Assembly: GCA_030704615.1 (NCBI GenBank)
Contig: CM060732.1
Coordinates: forward strand, 72,273,053 to 72,337,052
Length of the DNA stretch: 64,000 bases
Source: Takakia lepidozioides
Lineage: Eukaryota; Streptophyta; Takakiopsida; Takakiales; Takakiaceae
Reading direction: 5' to 3'
The first letter of the stretch is position 1; each line of letters begins with the position of its first letter. Below, in pieces: positions 34,001 through 44,091 of the stretch. The position numbers and the translations under genes are program-made. The notes below the pieces were generated by a model. That model was given only the letters and a program-made list of their open reading frames with translations. It ran no database searches and was not told where the DNA came from.

Positions 34001-35633
34001 AGAAGGGATGGAGGTTAAATGCTCATTCGGTTCAACCAAACCCTCGTTTGCATCTCAAAGGCCAAAACTTGCATTCTGTTCAGAGAGAAAGGAATTACAT
34101 GGGACCTAGGGCACAGTGACATGCACTTCAGAAAAGAGCACAGAAGATTCGAACACCATGACCCTCAAGAAACCTTAAACATATACCTTCTTTGTTTGAC
34201 ATAAGTATCACTTGAGAGATTGGCCATGGGGGGTCCAGGAAATTAGAATACTTGCCTTTGGTGGCTGTCGGTTCCAGTACCCGAATGCCATTAGTAGCGG
34301 CATTTGAACGGACTGCAAGCAACTCCAAGTCATCCACCAGCTGTGGCAGACAACACTTGTCATGTAAAAACCTTCACACCTCAAATAAAACCTATTTGCT
34401 CTCCTGCCACTCTAACACAAACTTTGGAGACCCCTCACAAAAACGGTCACAAAAGCAGTACAAAAAGAAGACCTGATTCCAAACACGATTGACAGTCATG
34501 AGAGTATCGTCATAGGAGGCCTGCTTGCTCTTGAGTTGGTTAAATTTTCCCTCCAGGACACTGATTTCATTGCGTTGAACATCCAGCTGCTGTGCGAGCT
34601 TGTGGTTCTGATACTGCAGCATTGCTGCATCCACCTGCATCCTCTTACCAAATGCAAACTCCCACTCAAAACCTCCCATTACGGACAGGACAACCTACAT
34701 TGTAAACACTACTACATGCACAGAAGCAGAGCATATTACGATGTCCAGAATTAAGCAATTCTCAAAGCAAAAATATGAATCCAGGACTGAAGTCACTTAA
34801 CACATAACAGGAATATTGCAGGGCAGTAGAGGGAATTCTTGGCAACAGAGCAAACAAGTCTCGCTCTGTAATGCTCAATAAATAAGCGTGAATAATCTCC
34901 ATCGACACAAACTACACACTCGCAAAAAACAGCGCCTCTAGAAACCACTCAGATACACAAGCCTAAGGTGGGGCAGAATAAAAACTCCGATGAATTTGTA
35001 GACCATTTCAGCTTCAGGGCTGTATGCAACCAAGAAGAACAGTATCAACTGGTTCACCCGGAAACAGGATAGAGAGACCGACCACCACTCAACCTTCCAT
35101 GTGCAACGCAAATATACTGGCTAATCTTGAAGACTGGCTAAAAAATCTGGCACAAAGGGGTGTAAGAGAAAGAAGTATCCGGGCGTTTCAAGCATATCGC
35201 CACACTCTCATGAATAATCTGGTGCACAATCCGAACAAACTAAGGACACATTACAAGATACCACATCTTTCAGCAACACAAGACTGTCAAACAAAAGCTC
35301 TGACCTGTTTAGTGCCACGAAAGGCTGTGTTAGAAGAAAACCATCCAATGCTGCCACGGGAGCACGGGGTACCTAGATAACAGTTAAACGGAGAGTGGCA
35401 GGCAGGAAACCTTACAAGTCAACCTATCCAGGCACTCGTGTCACTGAAACGGAGACACGGCACAAACTTCTGTATAACCTAAGTTTGAAGAGCTCACCTA
35501 CACAAGCAAAAGCTGTTACCTTCTTTTCATCGGAAGACGGTATAACTGATGGCTTCTTGAGGGGAGGAGAGCCAGAATGGTTATGGTTGTTGAGGTGGCG
35601 CCTCTTGCGCTCCGGTTCCTCTGTGCTTCCCAT
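25037..35633 (-). CDS. HUB: E3 ubiquitin-protein ligase BRE1-like (HUB1/HUB2 family), 19 exons
   Basis: Minus-strand exons: 35520-35633, 34473-34634, 34256-34340, 33315-33551, 32830-33060, 32144-32352, 31818-31901, 31278-31397, 29097-29283, 28767-28927, 28368-28439, 28062-28138, 27738-27932, 26987-27059, 26760-26846, 26296-26433, 25847-26049, 25539-25704, 25037-25168; all join in phase to about 910 residues (Arabidopsis HUBs are close to 880-900). It starts MGSTEEPERKRRHL, is coiled-coil through most of its length (for example LQYQNHKLAQQLDVQRNEIS, LDEHSLELRVKAANEAEAAC), and ends in a complete C3HC4 RING: Cys858, Cys861, Cys873, His875, Cys878, Cys881, Cys893, Cys896. The family monoubiquitinates histone H2B in the nucleus with a Rad6-type E2, during transcription elongation. 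The introns after exons 3 and 11 appear to use GC donors. A LINE sits in the intron between exons 8 and 9. Confidence 0.95.
29365..30935 (+). mobile_element. LINE (non-LTR retrotransposon) fragment in a HUB-like gene intron
   Basis: Lies antisense in the 2-kb intron between HUB exons 8 and 9. It holds a frameshifted reverse transcriptase: QKAYDTVWRDGLWLRLWSCG, QGVAQGCALSPLLFDVLINQ and the active-site box ALMFTDDFAGI, then the C-terminal region shared with the 42.5-kb copy, e.g. DMGEDIMDDLKGLPTLGTRL. The end matches that copy through ACGGCAAACAACGTCTTATG. The 5' part is missing and stops are present, so it is dead. Confidence 0.88.
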
Positions 35634-36572
35634 GCTGCCCCGGCCCTGGCCTTGGAGTGCATTATCAGTCGCTATCTTTGCCAGTCGCGACTTTACGGGC
35701 CGCGCTATCTCCAGTTCGCCGTTTGAAAACCCTCCCCCTCCACCTGCCTAAAATTCCCAAACCCTTGCACTGCTTCTCTCTCATGCATCGCACATACTAC
35801 TGCACAATGGTCACCAAAAGCCTCACTCCAGTCATGTGTCACCAACGCGGGACAAACCGCTGCTTCTTGAGGCTTTAAATAAGGTCGACACCTTAAGCCA
35901 TGCCGCAAGAGCACCAACCAGCCATTCATTCAAGCAACCACACACCCACAACTTCCATCACTTTCCAACCAATCTCTGCCAAAACTCTTCCACGTGCACA
36001 CAGCGCCACCTGCAGAGCAAATCAGGTCGGCAGCTATGGCATCCCGAGATTGTGGAGAGCGAACATTGGGAAATCGAGAGAGAGAGGGAGACGGGGAGGA
36101 GGGGAACCTCCCGGTTGCTCCAACGCATGCCTCCCCTCTTCCCTCCATGTCGAGGACGCGCCCACCGGCTACACCGGTCGTCTTACCTCCCATTCACTCT
36201 ATGCCCCGCGTGGACACCGCCTTCATACACTGTGCCACCGGCTTACCACCGGCACCCAGAGGCTGCCACATTTCAGTCGGTCACCGGCGATCACCGGCTG
36301 GCTACAGGAGAGCAGTACAGTGTGGTGACCGGAAGGGCGTGGGCTCGTGGACGGATGATGCTCATCTCTGTAACCGATCATTCGTCTATCGGTCTCCGAG
36401 CCTTAAGAACCGCCCGATGTGGGAAGATTCGACGGCTCCGATGTAGCTTCCGGAAACATCTACAAGACACGTTCACACAAGACGTTCGGTGGTTTCATCT
36501 CTTCTTTAGGTTTTTGTGATTCCAAAGAGATTCAAGCTTGTGGATGCTCATCGCTCACATTAAGTGTGAGCG
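35634..36572. promoter_or_regulatory. Divergent promoter region between HUB-like and SDG40-like genes
   Basis: The two start codons face away from each other 0.94 kb apart, so this must contain both promoters and 5' UTRs. It is GC-richer than its flanks and has several overlapping plus-strand frames up to 227 residues (35836-36519) with no known motif, probably an effect of composition and stop-poor GC-rich DNA. No clear TATA box was found for either gene. Confidence 0.6.
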
Positions 36573-36575
36573 ATG
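36549..36575 (+). promoter_or_regulatory. Perfect hairpin enclosing the SDG40-like start codon
   Basis: Arms CATCGCTCACA (36549-36559) and TGTGAGCGATG (36565-36575) are perfectly complementary over 11 bp around a 5-nt loop TTAAG. The last three bases of the right arm are the ATG of the SDG40-like gene. In the mRNA this would place the start codon at the base of a stem, which could slow initiation. An effect is inference. Confidence 0.6.
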
Positions 36576-37551
36576 GCAGAAGATATTGTCAAGCACAGAG
36601 ACTTGTTGCAGTGGGCGGGATCGGTTGGGATTACAGACTCCCCGCCTTCGTCATCGCTGGCAGCTATTCGATTGCAAGATCAGGCATTTTGTCTAGGATT
36701 CTCCCTGCAAATTGCAACATTTCCAGATGCGGGCGGGTGCTTGTTCTATCCACTTATGCAGGCTTATAAGGTTGTAGAGGAGGTGGGTGAGAGAGGATCC
36801 TACATAGTTTTCATTGTATTGTCTGAAGGCTTTTTGTACTGTATTTTCTCTTTTGCTTGTTCGTTTACGTGCTGAACACTACTCCTTCAGGCCCTTCACT
36901 AGACACGATGCAGATCAAAAGAGGGAAGACAGGCTCGAAGCTTTGAGAAATGGGCATTCGGAGTAACTGAACCCTGCGTACAAATGAGAATTCAACCTGA
37001 ACCAGTTACAGCTTCTGTAGCGAAGCGTTTTGGCATGTAAAAATTAAAAGCACCATCGGCATTGCAACTTGATATGTTTATTCACCAGTCATCGTTGTTG
37101 GACAACAATCAGGCACGGAAACTGTTCACATAATGATGTCGTATTATCATATGAACACTGATTTTCCCAAGTGTTCTTCCATAAGCGGGTAATCATAGCT
37201 GTGGCCCCGGGTATGTCAATACTGGTGAGTGGCTGAGGCTTGATCTCATAGTGTGTCTTTTGACAGCTTGGGACCAAAGGGACCTCTTTCATTACAGGGG
37301 AATTGAACTTGAACAGTGTACAATTTTGGTGAACGGAAATGAGAGTGATAGGGGGAGAGGTGCGGGATGGCATATAATATACATATATATTGTAATGCTT
37401 GGCCACAATACAGATGCAAGAGTTCCTTGTGAATCTCGACTCCATGGCCCCTTTGAGTGAGAACCGGAACAACCATACCTCTCCCAGCCATCTGTTACCT
37501 CTTTTCGAAACTTAGCATTGGCCTAACCAGCCAAACCACAATTGTGTGAGG

Positions 37552-37606
<55 letters not shown>

Positions 37607-40600
37607 TGAGAGGGCTGATAAGTCCATATCACACTAACCGAGATGGATTCTGGGTGACAGGAGAGGGCTGGCGGCCAACCGCAACCTTACTACAGGAGAC
37701 TTGATACTTCGAGTTCCCGAGGTAGCACTCATGAGTGTGCGCAGCGCATGGAAGGACCCTAAATTGGCACTGGCATTATCCCCCTTCCCCTCCTTGTCAT
37801 CGGAACAGGTTGGAACTCTCCCTCTCTTCACCACAAGTTGCCAAAATGAAGTCTCTGTAGGTGCACAGAGGACTTTATGGTTTCGACGCAATCAATGTTG
37901 TTGGGCCCTTTTCCCCCATGAAATTGTGATACATGATTGTTTTGCAACAGCATTCCTGTGTCAATCTTTTTTTAGATTTGTACTGAATTAAAAGTTACTG
38001 TGGTCAGGTTGTTGACACAAAAATGTGACTTGACTCCTTGGTTATATAAATCCACCGGCTAATATAAGCACCACCCAAATGGGATCAGGCGTTAAATCAA
38101 ACACCCGCTACATCTAGCACTGTTAAGTTAGTATCACGGTCTAGAAACCTTTAGGATGCCACAACAATGTCAGTCCAATCATTTACACCTTTTTACTCTT
38201 TATTCGACGGCTAGTTACTACCTTCATTACAGCACCTCAGTTGAGTTTAGATCAAACTTATTTTGCAAGCTTTCCTTTCCTAATATTGCTTCCCCTGTAT
38301 TTCCAGAGTCCCATAGGTTGCATGATCATAAAAGAAAACCGTTGAATCTTGTGTCAGGACTTTGGTCTTACAGCTGTTGTGTCTCTGATGGGTGCAAACT
38401 GTTACCCTGGGCCAGGTGCTGACTGCACATTTATTGCATGAGGTGGCAAAAGGCCGCAAATCAATGTGGTATCCCTACTTACTGCATCTTCCACGTGTAC
38501 ATCACACTTTGGCACATTTCTCCTCACTGGAGGCCCAGGCATTGCAGGTATAATGTTCTTGGATTGTCAAGTCCAAAACATTTGTCATTTGTCAACTGTT
38601 CATGCATCTTGCAAGATTCTAATTAGCGTCCATCTCAGCTTTTTTGGGGCAGAACATATTTTCTCTGAAATTATCCAGAGATGAATGCCAAGTCAGAACT
38701 ATAGTCCATATGAAAGTCAGGAGAGAGAATGGAAAATTTGCTTAGCTCTGATTACAGGTCTGATTGACCTCTAACTTCATAATAAAATAAGATGTTGATC
38801 CCAATACTGCTGTGCAGCCCTGAAATATATATGGGGTTGTGTTAGCTGTGCTCGCAGTCACACAGTAGTGAGAAAAGGCCAGGATGTGTATAGGAGGAGA
38901 GGACGAAGGAAATGGAGATGTGGAAACCGGTTGCTAGCGTTTGATGCCATGGATTTTGCAAGGGGAGCTCATTCTTTAGTATGTACTTCTTCAGTTGCCC
39001 ATTTGACTTCCTAAGACAGGACGTGGACTCAAATGCTACAACTCTTGTTTTGAAAGTGACTTGAAAGCGTAACCAGTTCACTGTAAATGTGAAAGTATTC
39101 ATAATTACTGTCATAATGTAGATCTAGGTTTCTGGGAAGCTGATCACTTCCTTCTGATTTGGCAGGTCGAGGATGCCATGGGGATCGCAGAATGGGCAGC
39201 TAAGAAAGCTCATCGAGATTGGAAAGAAACCCAGCCTCTGATAGAGAAGCTTGGTTTGGTTCACCGATTTGCTTTACTGCAGGCCTGGCTATGGGCCTCT
39301 GCCACCGTACGTGGGTACCTCTTGCTCCCCTTACCTCTCCTTGTGTATGTGTTTGTTGTAACTCATGCGCGTGGCTCCAGGAGGGTAGGATTTTTACTAT
39401 CTGGATGATAGTTGCTGCCAGGTATCTTCACGCACCCTTTTTGTTCCATGGGATGAGGCTGGCACGTTGTGCCCAGTTGGTGACTTCTTCAACTATGCCC
39501 CTCCTGGACAGTCATCAGTTGATCCAGCGTCTGTGATAACTACCAAGGATCCACAAGCAGCTGGAAAAGCTTCTAATCTTGGAGTCACGTCTTCGTCCTC
39601 TGATGCTGGAGGAGTCAATAGTCAACCTGAGATGGTGCTGGCTCAAGAAAAGGGGAATGATGGCAATTTTCCTGGACAGAATTCTTTCAGTGGAGGCGAA
39701 TGGGAGGCAGATTTGGACAATGGTGCAGGCGTGGAGGTCTGTGAACGACTTCGAGATGGGGGGTTTGAGGCTGAGTGTGGAGAGTATTGTTTTTATGCTC
39801 GGGAGAACTACCGGAAAGGCCAGCAGGTGCAATTCCGACTAAGAATTGCTTACAGCTCTAGTGATGTGTTACCACTGGACGCAACTGTAGCTGGTTTCTG
39901 GTTCAATTTCCAGAAGCAATGATCCATCAAACTCAGTTTGAGTCTTGGGCTGGTGGCCTATGTTGAATGCTTACCTGGTGCTTCACCCAATCATGCACAG
40001 GGCCACCTCTTTGCCAAACTGGTCACAGAGGAGGAATCAATTGAATCCTAAGCTAGGACAAAGAACAGTCGACACCTAGTACCCACCTTCTAACAAGAGG
40101 CAGTGGCTTTACCACCTGAAGGAGCACACTTCGGTTGGCTCATCCTGTCATTCCCTTCTCATTCTACGATGGGATCAATGTCTAGACTAATGTGGGTAAT
40201 TGTTGATCTTGCAGGTGCTCTTGTGCTATGGTGAGTATACCAACCTGGAGCTGCTTGAACACTACGGCTTTCTGCTCCCAAACAACCCCAATGACAGGGT
40301 TCACCTTGGCTTGCCTGACCCTTGTGAACTCGGCTCCGTCAAATCGTTTCATTTGGGGGATGGATCTCTGTCTTGTCAACCATTCTTACTGAAGGATCTA
40401 TACATCAACGTGGATGGAAGGCCATCCTTCTCACTGTTAGGATCGTTGCGCCTCCAAGCTGCCCCTCTGTCCTTAAGGAAGTCCCGGGGCCACTTGGCAT
40501 TCTCCGGTTTGCAGCTCTCGCGTGAATCTGATGTGGCCATATACCAGTGGTTGATAAAGAAGTGCCAGACAATCTTGACAAGCTTCCCCACAGGCATTGA

Positions 40601-40967
40601 AGAGGACCAGATTTTGGTAAGACTTATTGGAGATTGCCAGTCGGCTGAGACCCTATCAAAGTTGTGGGACTTAATTGTTTCCCAAGATTATAAGGGCAGT
40701 GAGCCGTCATGCCCACTGCTAGAGGAGTGGGAAAGTATTTCAAAAGAAGTGCAGGCTAAAATTCTAGATGAACTGCAGAAGTTCAAGGCATTGTCCTCTG
40801 CTGAAGGAAAGATATCTAGGGGTAGAGTATTTCATGCAGGAGATCCCAAGTTTGAGAGATGGAAGCTAGCAGTGCAATGGCGGTTGGGTTATAAGAAGAT
40901 TCTGGACCGCAGCATCTCGCATTCTTTGCGTAGGCTTGATCATTTGCGAAACAGCTCTGTTAATTGA
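36573..40967 (+). CDS. SDG40: SET-domain protein, SDG40-like (RuBisCO LSMT/SETD3-type), 6 exons
   Basis: Exons 36573-36736, 37661-37808, 38416-38547, 39166-39306, 39422-39826 and 40215-40967 join in phase to about 580 residues. It starts MAEDIVKHRDLLQWAGSVGI; the SET domain begins with FPDAGGRGLAANRNLTTGDL across the exon 1/2 junction and closes with CPVGDFFNYAPPG (residues ~212-224, the F-N-x motif with Tyr in place of His) and GEYCFYARENYRKGQQ plus VLLCYGEYTNLELLEHYGFL around 315-350. The C-terminal ~230 residues form the substrate-binding region of this SET class. Members of the wider class methylate lysine or histidine on non-histone proteins; the plant SDG40 substrate is not established by sequence. 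Exon 5 carries a low-complexity Ser/Gly/Asn insert inside the domain. It is divergent from the HUB-like gene. Confidence 0.93.
37552..37602. repeat. (GT)n(GA)n compound microsatellite in SDG40-like intron 1
   Basis: About ten GT units directly followed by about fifteen GA units, 60 bp before exon 2. Confidence 0.95.
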
Positions 40968-41434
40968 TAAATACATGTTTGCAATTCAGAAGCAAACTAG
41001 TTCTCCATGCGCATCTTGCGCAGTTTGCATGTCGACTGCCTCATCCATGGCAGGGTGATGTCCTTGTGTCTCTTGTATCTTTCCGGTCCCAAACAAGCAC
41101 TCAGTAAAGGTTCCTTTGTGAAACTAAACAGCCTGGGCATAGCTGTGTGCATGGTATCTGTTATCTGTGAAGCAAAACAGCAAGAAGCACCTAAAGCTGA
41201 AGGGGCAGGGGCAAGGCTTTTCAAAACCTGTCTTACCACATAGGTCAGATTCCGTGTGAAGCGAAAGGTGGAAGAAAGACAAAACCGATGAAAATGAGGT
41301 TTGAAAAATTTTACCGCCTTTTTTACAGAGCGGAAACTGTCCAATACTAAAAGGGGACAGCCCTCGCAGGATGCGATGGCCTGCATGAAAGAGAAGGCAG
41401 AGACGGAAAAGAGGAAAGGCAGGCTCCGAGCACT
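40968..41434. other. 3' flank of SDG40-like gene
   Basis: Likely 3' UTR. Antisense frames here show no recognisable domain. Confidence 0.4.
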
Positions 41435-41710
41435 TCATCTTCCGATCATGCCATCTTCCATGTAAGAGAGGGTTTCAAGCGAAGGGCAGATTTGTGGCGG
41501 ACATATCAAACTAGCAGCCCAAAAATTTTCGCTGCATGTTCCCAAGTTTTGAGGGCTTCCTCTCCATAACAAGGATGCGAGTTCTCGTTGCATGGCGACG
41601 TCGTATCTTTCTCTGAGATCGAGGTCATAGATAGTGAATGGTCTGGTTGAATGGTATTCTTTAGATAGATCTTGGACATAGTTATTCTCTCGTAAAATTT
41701 TAGGGCACAA
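41435..41710 (-). CDS. Hypothetical short ORF, 91 residues
   Basis: Starts MCPKILRENNYVQDLSKEYH and continues IYDLDLRERYDVAMQREL, a charged, helix-like composition unlike random translation of its surroundings, then loses that character. No family recognised. It could be a first exon on the minus strand or part of the neighbouring LINE relic. Low support. Confidence 0.25.
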   Translation of the reverse strand: MCPKILRENNYVQDLSKEYHSTRPFTIYDLDLRERYDVAMQRELASLLWRGSPQNLGTCSENFWAASLICPPQICPSLETLSYMEDGMIGR

Positions 41711-42400
41711 TTCCTCTTCCAGGTTGAGTTTTCATAGTCTCCTTGGTGATGACATCTTTCTGCTTGAAGTTCAATCCTGAGTTGTGGATTGAGGTGAAGG
41801 TCAGTATCGAGCTAGTAGTTTCCCTAATCAGTGTTTCGGGTTCTCTTTTGCACTGCCTCTGATGTGCATGCGAGGGGTTCCTCTTCTCTCGAGTCTGTTA
41901 CCCTGAAGGTGGCGTCAATGCGTAGTGGGATTATCACGTGTTCGTCTGCAGTTGAATCATCTTTGGTTTCCTTGCCGTCGGAGAATGAGAGGGCACTGGC
42001 CGGCCTGCCAGTTTCAATCGATGTTGGCCATGCCGGTCTCACGATGTCCAGGGCGAGGCGGGGGCGACACGCGAATGTGGGATATGTATGTAGAGTATGC
42101 AGGTAGGGTCTCTGGCGCGCCAATTGGAACCTCCTTCGTTGATTAAGCTTCTGGATTTTAAGATATGTACAATCGGTTTCGTCTTTAGCACATAGACCAT
42201 ACGGACATAAACTTGCAATAGTTAGGTCAATGTGTTATGACTGGCAGAGTAGTCTTATGGAAATGGCCCTCGTTATATATGAAGTTGAATGGTGGTGACA
42301 GATATCTCGACAGCTGATGAGGTACCTAGTCGGATTAAAGCACGTCTTGCTGCTCTCTCAGCTTTGGCAGAATCCCAAGGTGTAACAGGGTATGTACAGA
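41711..42400. other. Possible 5' region of the DCN1-like gene
   Basis: Plus-strand frames at 41831-42106 and 41925-42146 are open. The second reads MWDMYVEYAG just before a GTAGGG donor, which faintly resembles the start of AAR3-type proteins, but the match is too short to call an exon. Nothing else recognised. Confidence 0.25.
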
Positions 42401-42408
42401 CACACGTG

Positions 42409-42422
42409 CACACACACACACA

Positions 42423-42463
<41 letters not shown>
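42409..42463. repeat. (CA)n(CT)n compound microsatellite
   Basis: Eight or nine CA units followed by about nineteen CT units, directly upstream of the LINE relic. Confidence 0.95.
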
Positions 42464-42465
<2 letters not shown>

Positions 42466-42469
42466 ACTA

Positions 42470-43556
42470 CAGTATCCTTGGCAGAACTTCTAGGTCTAAC
42501 AGTGAGGGGTCTTCTGCTGAATGGAGGGACACAGTTGGAAAAACTGTTCCTATGATTCAAAACAGCCCTGATGAACTGGAGTATATTTCAATGGCTTATA
42601 ATGCTCCCATTAGTTCTTCTGAGATTGTGGAAGCAATTGAACATTTAAATGGATATAAAGCTGGTGGACCTGATGGTTTTGTCAACGAGCTTATCAAGCA
42701 TGGTGGCGATCCCATGATAGAGGCCCTAGTTCTCCTCTTTAACCTTATCTGGAAGACTGAAATGATCCCCTTTCGCTGGCGACAGGGGGTCATTGTCAAT
42801 CTATACAAGAAGACTCTATATCTTGGAAACAGGACTGCCCTGTCAAACAGGCTAAGTCCTGGCAGAAGAGAGTAGAAGAGATCCTCGAGGACCTGGACCT
42901 GGATCCGCAAGTCTTGACCCTGCTGGATAAATCTGACTTAGAGGCTGTAGTGTCCTCAGCCATGTCTGTTGCCATGAGATTGTCTGATGAAAATGAAGTT
43001 AGGCAGAAAACTTCCCTGAACTTGTTTCCAGTCTGTGACATGGGGGAGGACATCTTGGATGACCTCAAGGGTCTACCCACTCTCGGCACTAGACTGAAAT
43101 TTAAACTCAGGGCAGGAAGCCTACCTTTGAACAGCAAACAGAAGCAGAGAGGAAAGGGAGAGTGCAATTGCCCGTTGTGTGGGCAATCTGAAGACAGGAT
43201 TCATTTTCTGATACACTGTCCGGGGTTCTCTCACCAAAGAGACGCTCTCTTCAAATCTATTAAGGGTATTGTGCCTGTACCCCTGTTTACCAACTTTGAA
43301 AGTCTTGAGGCTGAGCCAAAAGCCCAGGCCCTCCTGAGGCCTAGTTTTTGGGCAAATCACACACAGCAGATTGATGCTTGTGTGAAGGGATTTCTAGAGG
43401 ATATCTGGAAAACCCGGATTAATTCTATATATGGAGGTAAGTCTTACTACCAATGTCAGCCCCTGACAGAGGTAGGTTCTGTCCCTTTTGTTCCCACTCA
43501 AACTGGGCGCGGGGTCAATGGCCACAAGGCTACGGCAAACAACGTCTTATGAGTAC
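42470..43556 (+). mobile_element. LINE fragment with internal deletion
   Basis: The left part reads the RT N-terminus, SSSEIVEAIEHLNGYKAGGP then DGFVNELIKHGG and FRWRQGVIVNLYKK. At about 42815 it jumps, in another frame, to the C-terminal region, so the RT palm is deleted. The right frame (42914-43552, 212 residues) includes a CCHC zinc-knuckle, CPLCGQSEDRIHFLIHC, and ends KATANNVL with a TGA stop. This tail is very similar to the copy at 30.3-30.9 kb. A (TC)n tract follows immediately. Confidence 0.9.
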
Positions 43557-43557
43557 A

Positions 43558-43582
43558 ATCTCTCTCTCTCTCTCTCTCTCTC
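43558..43582. repeat. (TC)n tract at the LINE 3' end
   Basis: About twelve TC units start within a few bases of the end of the LINE sequence; it may be the element's own simple-repeat tail. Confidence 0.9.
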
Positions 43583-44091
43583 ATAACTCTAACCGAGAGG
43601 TGGACGTGACTTCGTTCTTAAGTTTGTGGTCCACGTCAGAAAGTTTGGATCGGCAGTCATGAGCCCACCATGCCTGAGCCTTGCCTTCCCCGGAAAGGAG
43701 ATTTACCCAAGAATAACTTCTCACCTACAGTGGACCGCCCTCCAGTGTGGTCTGCTAGAAGCAATCACGTAGTAACACATGTTGTGAACTCTGAAATTAT
43801 GGTGAGCAACTTCCTAATGCAAGATTTTCCCTGCTTCTGCGGCAGGATCAAAAAAGCATAGAGGCTTATGTTGTAACCACTCAGTAAATGGTGCTCAAGT
43901 TTTTCTGGAAGAGTAATATCAGAGTTGGATTAGTTACTGCAATGCAAGGCCTAGTGAACAATGGTGCTGGAATACACAGCATCAAGCAGTTGCACCGAGT
44001 GCATATTGTATTCCATGCTACCTGTGCCACATCAAGATTGTTTCAATTAATCAATTGATCCATGGTTAAAGTTGTTGTTGTTTTCATGCAG
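43583..44091. other. Region between LINE and first clear DCN1-like exon
   Basis: A 63-codon plus frame (43670-43861, MPEPCLPRKGDLPKNNF...) is open but resembles nothing known. Probably intron or upstream sequence of the DCN1-like gene. Confidence 0.3.

Noticed and set aside
35836-36519. 227-residue ORF between the HUB-like and SDG40-like genes
   Set aside because: No motif, overlapped by several equally open frames, and located in a GC-rich divergent 5' region; more likely UTR/promoter.
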